Below are positions 51,229-61,130 of a stretch of DNA of 64,000 nt, piece by piece. The translations under genes and the position numbers were made by a program. The stretch's first letter is position 1, and the number at the start of each line of letters is the position of its first letter. The DNA comes from Cohnella thailandensis (GTDB lineage: Bacteria; Bacillota; Bacilli; Paenibacillales; Paenibacillaceae): the NCBI RefSeq assembly GCF_014212135.1, contig NZ_JACJVQ010000003.1:186001-250000 (forward strand). Direction: 5' to 3'. Under the pieces are notes generated by a model. The model did no database searches. It was not told where the DNA came from and was given only the letters and a program-made list of their open reading frames with translations.

Positions 51229-52317
51229 TCATGCTTGCGCGCGCAGCCTGAGCTTTCCGACGATCAGAAGCAACAAGGGAAGTCCGATCATGTTGACGGG
51301 AAGAACGAAGGGAACCCAATAATTCATCAAGTAATTCGTAGTCGCCTCGGTTACGTTTCTCGGAATTAAGGCGAACCATAGCATGATCGGGGCGAGAATA
51401 ATGACCAGAGGCCGCCATTTGCGTATCCCGAGAAATTGTGCCGTTCCATAGGCGGTAATAAACATATAGACCGCCAATTTGATAAATACGCTTGCCACCC
51501 AGGTAACGATCGTTAACGGATCAAGGTTCTCGACGAATCCGAACAGCGAGATTTTGCGGGTCATCTCGAAGAACGGGTACCACAGCGTCGGCGTCAGATT
51601 GATCCCTATCGTGGCGATCGCCATGGCGAGTGCGACTGTCACGACCAAGATGGAGCCGATGGTCGCCCAATACGCATAAGGCGTGCCCTTGCGGGGTTGG
51701 TACAAGAAGGCGGCGAGCATGAGATACTCGACGGAATGGCCGAGATAAGAAGCGGAAGGCAGCGAGCCCCGGATTATGTTCAGCGCCCCGGAGTCCGCAT
51801 AAACCGGCAACAGGTTTGTCAGCCGAATATTATTAACGCTGGATAGCAGGACTAGGATCACCATGAGGATGATGATCGGGCCGAGAATTTCGCTGCAGCG
51901 GGATATCGTCACGATTCCGTTCGAATACGCCGCGTACGAGAACAGCAGGATCATGATTAGCATGATCGCCCACTTCGGCGTCTCCGGCATGATCATGATG
52001 TTGATGACGTCGGCGAACTGCCTGAGTACGATCGGGATGATCGTGTACCACTGCACCAGGTAGATGACGATAACGGCCTTGCCTAACCATTTGCCCAATA
52101 TCGTCTGACTTAGCTCGATCAAATTCTGTCCCGGATAGAGCAAGGTTACATTCGTGACCAGAAAGGTAATGAGAAGGGTGATGAGCCCGGCAACCAGAAT
52201 GGCTATCCACAAGTCCTGCTTCGCGGCCTGAACGCCGGGCGTCAGCGTCATGACCAACGTCATGCCGACTTCCATGATCAGAATCATCCAGAACACTTGC
52301 AGACCGGTTACCTTCAT
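51229..52317 (-). CDS. Spore germination permease (GerB/GerKB type)
   Basis: 362 residues, ten membrane helices of the APC fold found in GerAB-type germinant receptors: VTGLQVFWMILIMEVGMTLV, YPGQNLIELSQTILGKWLGK, YLVQWYTIIPIVLRQFADVI. It is the presumed amino-acid or nutrient-binding subunit in the inner spore membrane. The ATG at 52317 has GGAGG nine bases upstream, in the 23-base gap after the GerC gene. Third gene of a gerKA-gerKC-gerKB order. Confidence 0.95.
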   Translation of the reverse strand: MKVTGLQVFWMILIMEVGMTLVMTLTPGVQAAKQDLWIAILVAGLITLLITFLVTNVTLLYPGQNLIELSQTILGKWLGKAVIVIYLVQWYTIIPIVLRQFADVINIMIMPETPKWAIMLIMILLFSYAAYSNGIVTISRCSEILGPIIILMVILVLLSSVNNIRLTNLLPVYADSGALNIIRGSLPSASYLGHSVEYLMLAAFLYQPRKGTPYAYWATIGSILVVTVALAMAIATIGINLTPTLWYPFFEMTRKISLFGFVENLDPLTIVTWVASVFIKLAVYMFITAYGTAQFLGIRKWRPLVIILAPIMLWFALIPRNVTEATTNYLMNYWVPFVLPVNMIGLPLLLLIVGKLRLRAQA

Positions 52318-52340
52318 CGTCGACGCCCTCCTCTCCTCCA

Positions 52341-53507
52341 TTATTTAGGCAAGTGCCCCGGCTTCTGCGTTCTTCCGATCCTCTCGAGGATTACGGACGC
52401 TAGAACCTTGACGGGAACCTCGGGATACGTGTCCAACCATTCGGTTTGAAGCTTCTTCCATGCATAGGGATGCTGAATGTGCAGAATGTCGCCGAACCCG
52501 AGCACGTCCGATTGGAATTCCTTCTGAGTCTGTTCGATCAACCCGGAGATCATCTTCTGCAGTTCGTTCGAGAGCATCTGCTCGGCGCGGGACAAATTGG
52601 CCGGTTTGCTTAAATCAAGCGTCGTGTCGTTGGCGATGATTCGTCCCTTCGCGCGGAACTCGACCTCTATCTTCGGCGGACCTTGACTCACGAATGTTCG
52701 GACCTCCCTCCGCGTAGTCAGCAAATCCGCGGTGATCATTCCCGTCGAGAGCTTGCCCGCAGGCTCGATTCGAACCGGAATCTTCATCCCTGATCCCTGG
52801 TCTCGCATTAGCTTAAAAGCTTTGGAATGGGTTCCGGATAGGTAACCGACCAGCTTGTTCTCCCTGTAGACGGCTTCTCCGTCGATGACGAAGCTTGATT
52901 CCTGACCGTTCTTGATGAGCCGGATAGCGCCCGTTGCCGGCATGAAGCCCTTGGCGGCAAACGAGTCCAGAAATTTGTCGATTCTCTCCGCGAACGTGTA
53001 TTTGCCGACCTGCATGTTTTTCATCCCGATCGAGGGAATAACCTCCAATGGATATGGCGAGCTTAGAACTTCCTTTGCCGTTGCCCCTTTCGAAGTCAGA
53101 ATAAAGCAATTGTATCGGCTGTCCGGGAACCGGAGCATCGTATCCAACGTCTGGTCGACGCCATGCCGGGCAAAGTTCTCTCCAATTATGAAGACGGCCC
53201 GATGTCCGAAAAAAATTCGCCTCGAGAGCTGTTGCTGGATCTGACCGATCTGGTCTTGCGACACGGTTCCTTTGGAGGAGACCAGCATAACCGGCTTTTT
53301 TTTGCCCGCCATTTGCATATTTCCTTGAATCCCCATAGGGAGCGCGATTTGAAGGGACAATTCGATCTGTCCGTCGTCCGTCAGATCGACGCCGCTCCCC
53401 ATCACGATCGCGATCTCGTCTAATTCCCTTCGATCCCAGCATCCCGATAGAGCCAAGCAAGGTATCAGGAGAAAGAACCAGCGAATGAACGATTGGCTTC
53501 TCTTCAT
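52341..53507 (-). CDS. Spore germination lipoprotein, Ger(x)C family
   Basis: 388 residues. Lipobox LSGC after FIRWFFLLIPCLA, then WDRRELDEIAIVMGSGVDL, the mark of Ger(x)C proteins, and a C-terminal domain ending WLDTYPEVPVKVLASVILER. It is the membrane-anchored third subunit of the germinant receptor. Its ATG overlaps the gerA-type stop by four bases (translational coupling). Confidence 0.95.
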   Translation of the reverse strand: MKRSQSFIRWFFLLIPCLALSGCWDRRELDEIAIVMGSGVDLTDDGQIELSLQIALPMGIQGNMQMAGKKKPVMLVSSKGTVSQDQIGQIQQQLSRRIFFGHRAVFIIGENFARHGVDQTLDTMLRFPDSRYNCFILTSKGATAKEVLSSPYPLEVIPSIGMKNMQVGKYTFAERIDKFLDSFAAKGFMPATGAIRLIKNGQESSFVIDGEAVYRENKLVGYLSGTHSKAFKLMRDQGSGMKIPVRIEPAGKLSTGMITADLLTTRREVRTFVSQGPPKIEVEFRAKGRIIANDTTLDLSKPANLSRAEQMLSNELQKMISGLIEQTQKEFQSDVLGFGDILHIQHPYAWKKLQTEWLDTYPEVPVKVLASVILERIGRTQKPGHLPK

Positions 53508-55030
53508 GATTTATCCAGCTCCAGTTGCTGTTCCTTGTGCCATTTTCGCTTCTTCATATATTGCCATGGCACCCGGATGAATACGTCCATCAGCCCTAGC
53601 CGGTTAAACGGCGCAATCGGCCATAAGTACGGTACCCCGAACGATTGGAGATTCGAGAGATGGATCAGCAGGGCGATCATCCCTGCAACGACGCCATACA
53701 AACCGAACATTCCCCCAAGGAATACCATGCCGAATCTCAGGAGGCTGATCGCTTGACTCATTCCGTAATGGGGCAGAAGAAAAGAAGCGATCCCCGTCAT
53801 GGAGACGACAATGATAATCGGAGCCGAGATGATTCCCGCTTGGACGGCCGCTTGGCCGATGACAAGGGCTCCGACGATGCTGATCGTCTGGCCGACCGGA
53901 CGGGGCAGACGGACTCCCGCTTCGCGAAGCGCTTCGAAGGTCGTCTCCATGATCAGCGTCTCGATCATCGCCGGAAACGGCACGACCTCCCTTGCGGCGG
54001 CCAGGCTCAAGGCGAGGCTGGTCGGGATCATCTCTTGGTGAAAGGTCGTTATCGCCACGAATAAGGCAGGAAGCGCCATGGCCATGAAAGCGAACGTAAA
54101 CCGAAGCCACCTTAGCATCGTCGCGAAGATAAAGCTCATAAAGTAGTCCTCGACGGATTGGAAGCCGAACCAGAACGTGATCGGCATGACCAGCACCATC
54201 GGCGTTCCGCTAACGAGAAGAGCCGCCTTGCCTTCGATAAGAGAGGCCGCCACCGTATCGGGACGCTCGGTCGCCTGAATGGTCGGGAACGGCGAATTGG
54301 GATGGTCGCTGATCAATTCCTCGACGTATCCCGATGAGATAATGCTCTCCAAATGGAGTCGCTCAAGGCGCTTATAAATCTCGTCGATAACGCTCTGCGG
54401 AGCATAAGTCTCGAGATAGGCGATCGTCACCTCGGTCTGACTGACGCTCCCGGCGGACATTCGTTCCATCTTAAGCAGAGGACTGCGGATGTATTGGCGA
54501 AGAAGCGACATGTTGACGTCGATATTCTCGATGAACCCGATGCGCGGACCGCGGATGATCGCTTCGGTGACCGGCTCGTCGAGTTGGCGATGAAGCTTGG
54601 TGTTGGCAATAAACCGGAGCGCGCGCTTCTGGCCTTCGATAAACAAGGCAACGCTGCCATGGACGATGTTCCGGACGATGTCCGGCATGTTGTCGGCAAT
54701 CTGGGGTTTCATCGAGGACCCGAGCTTGATGACCATATCCTCGAGAAAGCGATCCGCGTTCTGCGGTTCGGCGTCCAGGTTCAATAGAGGCTTTAGAACT
54801 CCTTCTTCCCAGACGGTGTCGTCGATCAGCATATTCAAATAAACGGCCAGGCAAGGAACCGAGCCGGGCAAGTCCAACCTTCGGACAACCAAATCGGCGC
54901 ATTTGTCGAACACGGTTCGAATATGACGCTCGTTGTCCTCGAGCTTGTCCGAGACGTTCCGTTCGGCGATGTGCCCGAGATCCTCGAAGGGCTTGTCGGC
55001 GAATCGGGAAGTTCCTGTCTTTCTTCTCAT
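53504..55030 (-). CDS. Spore germination protein, GerA/GerKA type
   Basis: 508 residues. A cytoplasmic N-terminal half (HIRTVFDKCADLVVRRLDLP, LFIEGQKRALRF, EPVTEAIIRGPRIGFIENID) is followed by about five membrane helices including MVLVMPITFWFGFQSVEDYF and REAGVRLPRPVGQTISIVGA. The RGPRxGF and PRPxGQ blocks are diagnostic of the GerA subunit. First gene of the gerKA-gerKC-gerKB operon; in spore formers this is transcribed in the forespore by SigG, but no SigG promoter was resolved by eye. Confidence 0.95.
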   Translation of the reverse strand: MRRKTGTSRFADKPFEDLGHIAERNVSDKLEDNERHIRTVFDKCADLVVRRLDLPGSVPCLAVYLNMLIDDTVWEEGVLKPLLNLDAEPQNADRFLEDMVIKLGSSMKPQIADNMPDIVRNIVHGSVALFIEGQKRALRFIANTKLHRQLDEPVTEAIIRGPRIGFIENIDVNMSLLRQYIRSPLLKMERMSAGSVSQTEVTIAYLETYAPQSVIDEIYKRLERLHLESIISSGYVEELISDHPNSPFPTIQATERPDTVAASLIEGKAALLVSGTPMVLVMPITFWFGFQSVEDYFMSFIFATMLRWLRFTFAFMAMALPALFVAITTFHQEMIPTSLALSLAAAREVVPFPAMIETLIMETTFEALREAGVRLPRPVGQTISIVGALVIGQAAVQAGIISAPIIIVVSMTGIASFLLPHYGMSQAISLLRFGMVFLGGMFGLYGVVAGMIALLIHLSNLQSFGVPYLWPIAPFNRLGLMDVFIRVPWQYMKKRKWHKEQQLELDKS

Positions 55031-55223
55031 CGAATCACCACGGCTTTGCTGGATAGTTGAGAGAAAAGACTCCAGGATACTATCCCCAAACCTCCCTTAT
55101 TTATGCATGCCCTGTCCGCAAGAAAGCCAGCCATCTCGGCCGGCCTTGTTGGTCTCTATTTCAAGAATCGGGTCTAACGTAATGGATTGGAGAACAAACT
55201 GAACGTGAAAGGAGGGATCCCCC

Positions 55224-55310
55224 ATCGGATATTTGTGGAAAGCGCTAGGCCTCGCGCTTATCATCGCTCTATCGGGAGCCGTATTGTATACGGTCGTATC
55301 CATGGGTTAA
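55224..55310 (+). CDS. Possible 28-residue membrane peptide with AUC or UUG start
   Basis: After GGAGGG (55211-55216) a frame reads IGYLWKALGLALIIALSGAV and ends LYTVVSMG before TAA. It has one clear membrane helix. The codon at the right distance (7 bases) is ATC, a rare start; TTG at 55233 lies 16 bases from the site. Its stop overlaps the stop of the convergent GMC gene. Whether it is translated is open. Confidence 0.35.
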   Translation: MGYLWKALGLALIIALSGAVLYTVVSMG

Positions 55311-57013
55311 GAGAAATAGCGCTGCGCAAGCTTCTCGGAGGTTCGGGTAGCGAGAGCCTGGGTCGTCAACGTCGGATTCGGTCCGCCGATTCCGTTGTAA
55401 TGCACGCTGTTGTCAGCGATGAATAGGCGCTTGACCTGATAAGCTTCGCAATTCGTATCCACGACGTGCCCCATTCGCATCGTGCTCTCCAGATGAAGCA
55501 TAAAGCTGAACGGCGTATCCGAGCGGATGATGGTCTTGGCGCCCGCCAGCTTCAGCGTCTCGCAGGCATACCTGGCGAGCCGGTCGCGCCTTTGCAACGT
55601 TTTCGCGCTAGGCATGTAATGAACGACAGGAATCGGACCGTTCTCGTCCTTCAGAATCGGATCGACTTCAACCCGGTTTCGGGCCAGCGTCTCATCGTCC
55701 GTCAGCAGCAAGTAAGTCATCGTTCTGGAGTAATTCATCATCAGTTCCTTGAGGGCGGGTCCGACCGTTCTTCCGCGAACGTTCCACGGCGCTCCCGGTT
55801 CGGGCGGGTTTAGGGCATCGTAGCCGGCTTCGCTGAAGCCGTAAGTCAAGAAGGACATTAATCCCGGGCTTAAGCACGAGACCTGGAAAATCCCGATCCC
55901 CGGGATGTCTACCCTCGCTCCGGACGTATGGCCCATGTAAGGATAGACGGCGGGCAAGCCCATAATGCTCATCAAATCCTTCTCGTCGAAGACGCCCCCG
56001 ACCCAATCGAAACAGTGGTTGGTCAGTCCTCTCCCAACCCAATAATTATAAGGAAGCTCGGAATTGAACCAGAGCCGGGGGGACTCGATGCATCCGGCCG
56101 CCATCACGACCGCTCTGGCCGTCAGCTCGCCGACTTCGCCGGTCCACGTGTCCCGGAACCGAACCCCCGCGGCGCGCAGCCCCTCCTTCGGATCGCGATC
56201 GGTTATTATTTTGATCGTGAACGAGTTGGGCCGGATCGCCACGTTGCCCGTCTTGAGCGCCAACGGGATATAGCTGACCAGAGTGCCCCGCTTGGCAATC
56301 TTGTCTACGGAAGGGCCGCTCGTGCAGCCGTTGACGCAGTGCCCCTGAAGCGTGCACCCTTCCATGTTGTTTAACTGCTCCATGGAGTAGTTCGGATCCA
56401 TCAGGCGCTCGTTCGTGCGCAGGATCGCGTTCGGGTTCGGACGGTAGCCGGGAGTCGTGACGTCAAGCGTAGGCAGGAGAGACCAACCGGCCTTCTTGGC
56501 GCCGTAATAGAACAGCTCCTCCTTCGGAGTCGTCGGCGCGAATTGGACGGGCAAGGTCGCCTCGGCTTTCTCGTAATAGGGGATGAGCTCCGAATAAGAG
56601 ATCGGCCACACTCCGTCCACGGCCGAAGGGAACGCCCGCGGGGACTGCGCCCAATAATGCTGCGTCGTACCGCCGACTCCAGCAAGCTGCCAGATATCCC
56701 CTTTTTGCCGCATTACCCGGTGCCAGGGAGTCCGGCTGCGGTCGGCCGGCCCGAACCGGAACGCGCCCGACACCACGTCGTTCATGTCGTTCTCGTAACG
56801 GCTGTAAATCTTCTTGTAGGTTCCGATGTCCAAATCGTCGAAGCTGGAGCTCCATTCGCTACCCCGTTCCGCGTTCGGGTTCCGCCACTTCGAGTTGCCG
56901 TAGAAAGGGCCGGCCTCCAGCACGAGCACCTTCAAACCCAGCTCGCCAAGCTCTTTGGCCGCTACGGCGCCCCCGCCCCCCGAACCGATCACAATGACAT
57001 CCGCGTCATACAA
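55307..57013 (-). CDS. GMC family FAD oxidoreductase (gluconate/sorbose dehydrogenase-like)
   Basis: About 568 residues. FAD-binding start YDADVIVIGSGGGGAVAAKE, then VLVLEAGPFYGNSKW, GVGGTTQHYWAQSPRAFPS, and C-terminal LHLESTMRMGHVVD and VHYNGIGGPNPTLTTQALAT, the order of GMC enzymes acting on sugars and sugar acids. A TTG at 57013 lies seven bases from GGGGGG and gives the canonical N-terminus; an ATG at 57028 adds five residues but has a poor site. It overlaps the DUF5987-type gene upstream. No signal peptide. The pair would form a two-subunit dehydrogenase; the electron acceptor is not evident. Confidence 0.9.
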   Translation of the reverse strand: MYDADVIVIGSGGGGAVAAKELGELGLKVLVLEAGPFYGNSKWRNPNAERGSEWSSSFDDLDIGTYKKIYSRYENDMNDVVSGAFRFGPADRSRTPWHRVMRQKGDIWQLAGVGGTTQHYWAQSPRAFPSAVDGVWPISYSELIPYYEKAEATLPVQFAPTTPKEELFYYGAKKAGWSLLPTLDVTTPGYRPNPNAILRTNERLMDPNYSMEQLNNMEGCTLQGHCVNGCTSGPSVDKIAKRGTLVSYIPLALKTGNVAIRPNSFTIKIITDRDPKEGLRAAGVRFRDTWTGEVGELTARAVVMAAGCIESPRLWFNSELPYNYWVGRGLTNHCFDWVGGVFDEKDLMSIMGLPAVYPYMGHTSGARVDIPGIGIFQVSCLSPGLMSFLTYGFSEAGYDALNPPEPGAPWNVRGRTVGPALKELMMNYSRTMTYLLLTDDETLARNRVEVDPILKDENGPIPVVHYMPSAKTLQRRDRLARYACETLKLAGAKTIIRSDTPFSFMLHLESTMRMGHVVDTNCEAYQVKRLFIADNSVHYNGIGGPNPTLTTQALATRTSEKLAQRYFS

Positions 57014-57665
57014 TGGTATACCCCCCATCTTCCCGAATGATGGTAAGCGGATAACCTCTCAGCGCCCGATATCCGAGCGAGACGCCGGGATACCCGGCCT
57101 GCTTCCAGCCGACGGGGAAACCCTCCAGCCTTCTTCGGGTCGGCGTCTCCAAGCGGGTCGTTCCATAGGCGGGCCACTCCGAATAGTTGCCGAACATGAC
57201 GGCGCGGTTCAGGTAGTCGACGATGAACTTGACGAGACCGCCGTCGTTCCGAAAAGGGGGAGGAAGCGCTCTCAGATCGACCTCCAATCTCTCCAAGCGA
57301 GATAGGGTCCGAACCCGATCGGCCGGAGAGAGCGCGGCGAACGGCACATGGGGAACGGTTCCGTTCGAGGGCGCGAATTGGGCATTGACGGAGGCAACCA
57401 TCTGACTCGCGCCCGAATTGAGCAAGGCCGCGGTCGAGTAGGCCAACGGCACGACTTCCGGATAAAACCCTACCGCGAGCGTAAGGCTGTGATCCAATTC
57501 CCAGATTATATATTCGTGCACGTGCAGTTGAACGGCGCCTGCGGTCTGCTCCGCGCCGTATTCGGCCATGGAAGGCGTAAACGGAACGATCGCCTCGGCC
57601 AGCGCGCGAAATGTGGCGATCGTATAAGAATAGGCATTCGCCGGGAATGAGACGGCCGGATTCAT
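57006..57665 (-). CDS. DUF5987-like small subunit partner of the GMC oxidoreductase
   Basis: 219 residues: TFRALAEAIVPFTPSMAEYG, HEYIIWELDHSLTLAVGFYP, PSNGTVPHVPFAALSPADRV, and FIVDYLNRAVMFGNYSEWPA. This is the pattern of DUF5987, related to the gluconate 2-dehydrogenase gamma subunit, normally encoded next to a GMC flavoprotein. Overlap with that gene implies translational coupling. Some homologues carry a twin-arginine signal; none is visible here. Confidence 0.8.
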   Translation of the reverse strand: MNPAVSFPANAYSYTIATFRALAEAIVPFTPSMAEYGAEQTAGAVQLHVHEYIIWELDHSLTLAVGFYPEVVPLAYSTAALLNSGASQMVASVNAQFAPSNGTVPHVPFAALSPADRVRTLSRLERLEVDLRALPPPFRNDGGLVKFIVDYLNRAVMFGNYSEWPAYGTTRLETPTRRRLEGFPVGWKQAGYPGVSLGYRALRGYPLTIIREDGGYTIV

Positions 57666-57777
57666 GGAATCGCCTCCTATGCGATGTCGGCTCCATCACA
57701 GGAGACTATTCGAAAATCCGGCCCTTTATTCGGAATTCTCTACAAACCGCCAAGAGCGTAAGAGCGAGCCGGTCGGG

Positions 57778-58611
57778 CTATCCTTTGACCGAACCCGCGA
57801 TTCCATCCACGAAATAACGTTGGAACAACACGAACACGCACACGACAGGAACCAAGGCGATCGCCGCGCCCGCCGCCATCCCCGTGTAATCGACGGAATT
57901 TTCCCCCGCGAAGGAGTACATGCCGACCGCCAAGGTGCGCAGCTCCGGCTTGTTCAGGGTGAATACCAACGGAACGAAGAAGGAGTTCCAGGTGAAAATA
58001 AACTGCATGATGCCCGCCGTCGTCAACACGGGCTTCGACAAGGGCAGCATCACTTGGCCGAACGTGCGGATAAAGCCGGCTCCGTCGATCTCGGCCGCCT
58101 CCTCCAGCTCCTTCGGAAGATCCCGATAAAACGCCATGAACAGCAAGATGAAGATGACATGGGCGCCGGAGGACTCCGCCAGGATGACCCCGGGAATCGT
58201 GTTCAGCAGCCCCAAGTGCTTGATGATTTGGAACACCGGAATGATCGTGTAGCCTTTGGGAATGAACATCAACGCTGCCATTCCGAGCAGAATCCACCGT
58301 TTGCCCGGGAGCTCCCCCCTTCCCAGCGAGTAGCCGGCCAAGGCGCTCACCACCAACACGATCAGCACGGAGCTGACGGTAATCACGACCGAGTTCTGGA
58401 AATAGTCCGAGAAGCGGGCGACGGTCCAGGCCCGGCTGTAATTCTCCCATTGAAAGCTCTCGGGCAGAAGCCGTAAGCCCGCCCCGACATATTCCACGTT
58501 CGTCTTCAAGGAAGAGAAGAGCATCCAGACGAACGGATAAATCCAAACGAGACAGATCGGAATCAGCAGCAGGTGAAGCAGAGGCTGCCTTGCTTTTTTG
58601 CGTAGTCGCAT
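57778..58611 (-). CDS. Carbohydrate ABC transporter permease (MalG type)
   Basis: 277 residues, six membrane segments, coupling loop LEEAAEIDGAGFIRTFGQVM, terminal VDGIAGSVKG. The ATG at 58611 has GGGGAGG nine bases upstream and overlaps the end of the preceding permease gene. Third ABC importer in the window; downstream of the sulfatase. Confidence 0.93.
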   Translation of the reverse strand: MRLRKKARQPLLHLLLIPICLVWIYPFVWMLFSSLKTNVEYVGAGLRLLPESFQWENYSRAWTVARFSDYFQNSVVITVSSVLIVLVVSALAGYSLGRGELPGKRWILLGMAALMFIPKGYTIIPVFQIIKHLGLLNTIPGVILAESSGAHVIFILLFMAFYRDLPKELEEAAEIDGAGFIRTFGQVMLPLSKPVLTTAGIMQFIFTWNSFFVPLVFTLNKPELRTLAVGMYSFAGENSVDYTGMAAGAAIALVPVVCVFVLFQRYFVDGIAGSVKG

Positions 58612-58616
58612 CGAGC

Positions 58617-59543
58617 TCAGCCTCCCCAACCCGCGTCGGATTTTGCTTTTTTGCCGCCCGATACTCGGACCAAACCGCCTAAGAGAACGGACAGGGCAAA
58701 AATCGAGAGGCCGAAAATAATGCCCGCGGCAGAGGCGTACCCCATCTGCGGGAAACCTCCGCTGGCAAATACATATCGGTAGATGTACAGATCGACCATG
58801 TCCGTCGCGAAGTAAGGTCCCCCTCCCGTAAGCGTCGTGACCATGTCGAAGACGTGCATCCCGTTAAGCGCCGTCAGCAGCAGAATAACGGTCGCGACCG
58901 GAAGCAGCAGCGGAACCGTCAAATAACGGACCGTCGCCAGGTATCCCGCGCCGTCCATCTTGGCCGCGTCGAATACCTCGGACGGAAGCGACTGCAAGCC
59001 GGCCAACCAGTAAATCATGATCATGCCGAATAATTTCCACACCCCCACCGCGATCAGAACGATCATCGCTTTCGTCGGGTCGGCCAGCCAGCCGACCGGC
59101 TCCTTCAGAATGCCGAGGGAGATGAGGACATTGTTGAACAGGGCGTTGTCATTGCCGAAGATAAACTTCAACACGATACCGATAATCGCGGCGGTCGTCA
59201 CCACGGGCAGGAACAGCAGCGTCCGGTACGCCGTGCGTCCCCGAAGAAACTTCAAATTCAGGACTAAGGCCGCGACGAACGTAGTCGGAAGAGAAAGCAC
59301 GGTCAGAAAGAACATGTAGATCATATTGTTGCGAAAAGCGTTCCAGAAGGAAGAATCCTCAAGAACCGCCCGGAAGTTCGAAAGCCCCACGAAGTCGTTC
59401 AGCGGCCCGATCCCGCTCCAATCGTACAAGGAGTAGACGTAGCTCATAAGGATCGGATAGACCGTGAAGGCGGCCAACAGAACGAACTGCGGGGCAAGAA
59501 ACAAATAGGTCCACGCGATTTTGCGTTTTCTACGGAAACTCAT
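58617..59543 (-). CDS. Carbohydrate ABC transporter permease (MalF type)
   Basis: 308 residues beginning SFRRKRKIAWTYLFLAPQF, six membrane segments, and coupling loop VFDAAKMDGAGYLATVRYL. The ATG at 59543 is preceded by AGGCAGG; longer ORF starts have no binding site. Partner of the permease immediately downstream; both presumably share an ATPase encoded elsewhere. Confidence 0.9.
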   Translation of the reverse strand: MSFRRKRKIAWTYLFLAPQFVLLAAFTVYPILMSYVYSLYDWSGIGPLNDFVGLSNFRAVLEDSSFWNAFRNNMIYMFFLTVLSLPTTFVAALVLNLKFLRGRTAYRTLLFLPVVTTAAIIGIVLKFIFGNDNALFNNVLISLGILKEPVGWLADPTKAMIVLIAVGVWKLFGMIMIYWLAGLQSLPSEVFDAAKMDGAGYLATVRYLTVPLLLPVATVILLLTALNGMHVFDMVTTLTGGGPYFATDMVDLYIYRYVFASGGFPQMGYASAAGIIFGLSIFALSVLLGGLVRVSGGKKAKSDAGWGG

Positions 59544-59608
59544 GCGGATCGCCTGCCTTTGCGAGGGAAGAGGCCCCCGGACTTGGCAGGCCTCCGAAAT
59601 ACTCGGAT

Positions 59609-61111
59609 TTATGGATGGTACGGAGTAAACGGATGCCAATCCTCGAACGCATAGTCCGACGGGCTGACATTGCCGCCTTCGGAACGCACTTTCTCGATCG
59701 CGCTCTCGAACACTTTGTTCGATTCTTCGGTCAGCTGCGTCAATACCTGGTTCACGTCTTGGATTTGTCCGGTCAGGTAACCCTCAATGACGTCGGACAG
59801 CGTCTGCTTGGGCATTTTGCCGCTTGTCTCGACGACGACCTTCAGCGTCTCTTGGTTCCTCTCGAACGGTCGCGGAATGAGCTTAAACGTCTCGCTTTGA
59901 ATCTTGAGCGCCTGCTCGGCGATCGGATTCTCCACCTTCGTCGCCTCGTTGACGGCCGGGATCGGGGAATATTCGATTCCGTCCCTTACCAGCTTCGGAT
60001 AGAGATGCTCTTTCAGGAACCGAAGGAACAGCTTCGCCTCTTCGGCATGCTTCGTCGACTTCGCCACGTACAGGGACACTCTCGACTCGCCTTGGAAGGC
60101 GGCATACTGCGGCTTGCCGTCCAGCGTCGGCAGAGGCGCCGCGCCGTAGTTGTCCAGCTTGTCCTTGCTTAGCTGGGAGCCGAGAAAGGAACCGTCCATG
60201 GTCAACACCGCCTGTCCGGCTTCCATCATGGACGTGCCCTCCCGGTAGGACATCAGCAGGCTGTTGGGGTGCAGAAGCTTCTCGTCCTGCAGCTTCTTGA
60301 ACAGCTCGAGGCCTTGGACGATCCCCGGCGAGTTAAACTCGTATTTGCCCGTCTTGTAATTGAACGAATCCGCCGGGGACACTTCGGGCTTAACCGCGGT
60401 AGCCATCTGCATGATGACGCCGCTTAGGAAGCTCTGGGGCTTAATGCCGACGACAAGCCCGTAAATCTTGCCTCCGGTGTTCTCCTTGACCTTCTTGGAG
60501 AATTCGTACAGCCCTTCCCAAGTCTTCGGAATGTCCGCTTCCGTCAGGCCCGCTTCCTTCAAGGCGGCTTTATTGTAGTACATCACCATGGAAGGACGCA
60601 TCGGATTGAACAGCGGGAAGGCGTACGTGTCCTCGTTGACGACCGTATACCCCTGAGACCAAGTGCCTTCGTAATATTCCGCCTTCTCTTCCTCGGTAAG
60701 CACGTCGTTGATCGGCTGGATGACGCCCAGGTTGCTCAACTGCGTCGTGGGAATAGCCGGGTTATAGCCGAACAGATCGGGAAGCGTGTTGCCAGAGATG
60801 GCGGCTTGAACCTGCGCAACGTATTGGGCCGCCGGCACCGTGGCATATTTGACCGTGATGTAAGGATATTGCTGCTGGAATTCGGAGATGGTCTCGTTGA
60901 TCTGGCTCGTCATTTCTTCCCATCGGCCCCATACCTCCAGGGTAACGGGGTCCTTGCCGGAATCGGCTCCCGTCGCGGCCGCGGCTTCGCCCTTGCCGCT
61001 TGCGTTCCCGTGCTTATTCGCGTTCGAATTCGAACCGCTGCAGCCCGAGAGCGCGGTAGTTAACGCAAGGGCGAGAAGAAGAGGAAGCAGAACGATTTTT
61101 TGCCTATTCAT
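59609..61111 (-). CDS. ABC transporter substrate-binding lipoprotein
   Basis: 500 residues from an ATG at 61111. Lipobox LSGC after QKIVLLPLLLALALTTA. The mature protein follows family 1: LEVWGRWEEMTSQINETISE, YVAQVQAAISGNTLPDLFGY, DTYAFPLFNPMRPSMVMYYN, and MMEAGQAVLTMDGSFLGSQL. The ribosome binding site is weak (AAGG at a long distance), so the start is less sure than the family. Follows the sulfatase by 19 bases, so the imported sugar may be a desulfated glycan fragment. Confidence 0.92.
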   Translation of the reverse strand: MNRQKIVLLPLLLALALTTALSGCSGSNSNANKHGNASGKGEAAAATGADSGKDPVTLEVWGRWEEMTSQINETISEFQQQYPYITVKYATVPAAQYVAQVQAAISGNTLPDLFGYNPAIPTTQLSNLGVIQPINDVLTEEEKAEYYEGTWSQGYTVVNEDTYAFPLFNPMRPSMVMYYNKAALKEAGLTEADIPKTWEGLYEFSKKVKENTGGKIYGLVVGIKPQSFLSGVIMQMATAVKPEVSPADSFNYKTGKYEFNSPGIVQGLELFKKLQDEKLLHPNSLLMSYREGTSMMEAGQAVLTMDGSFLGSQLSKDKLDNYGAAPLPTLDGKPQYAAFQGESRVSLYVAKSTKHAEEAKLFLRFLKEHLYPKLVRDGIEYSPIPAVNEATKVENPIAEQALKIQSETFKLIPRPFERNQETLKVVVETSGKMPKQTLSDVIEGYLTGQIQDVNQVLTQLTEESNKVFESAIEKVRSEGGNVSPSDYAFEDWHPFTPYHP

Positions 61112-61130
61112 GTATGATGGCACCAGCCTT

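Noticed and set aside
55187..55426. 79-codon plus-strand frame across the end of the GMC gene
   Set aside because: It is mostly antisense to the GMC gene and has no hydrophobic or conserved pattern; the competing short frame at 55224-55310 looks better.
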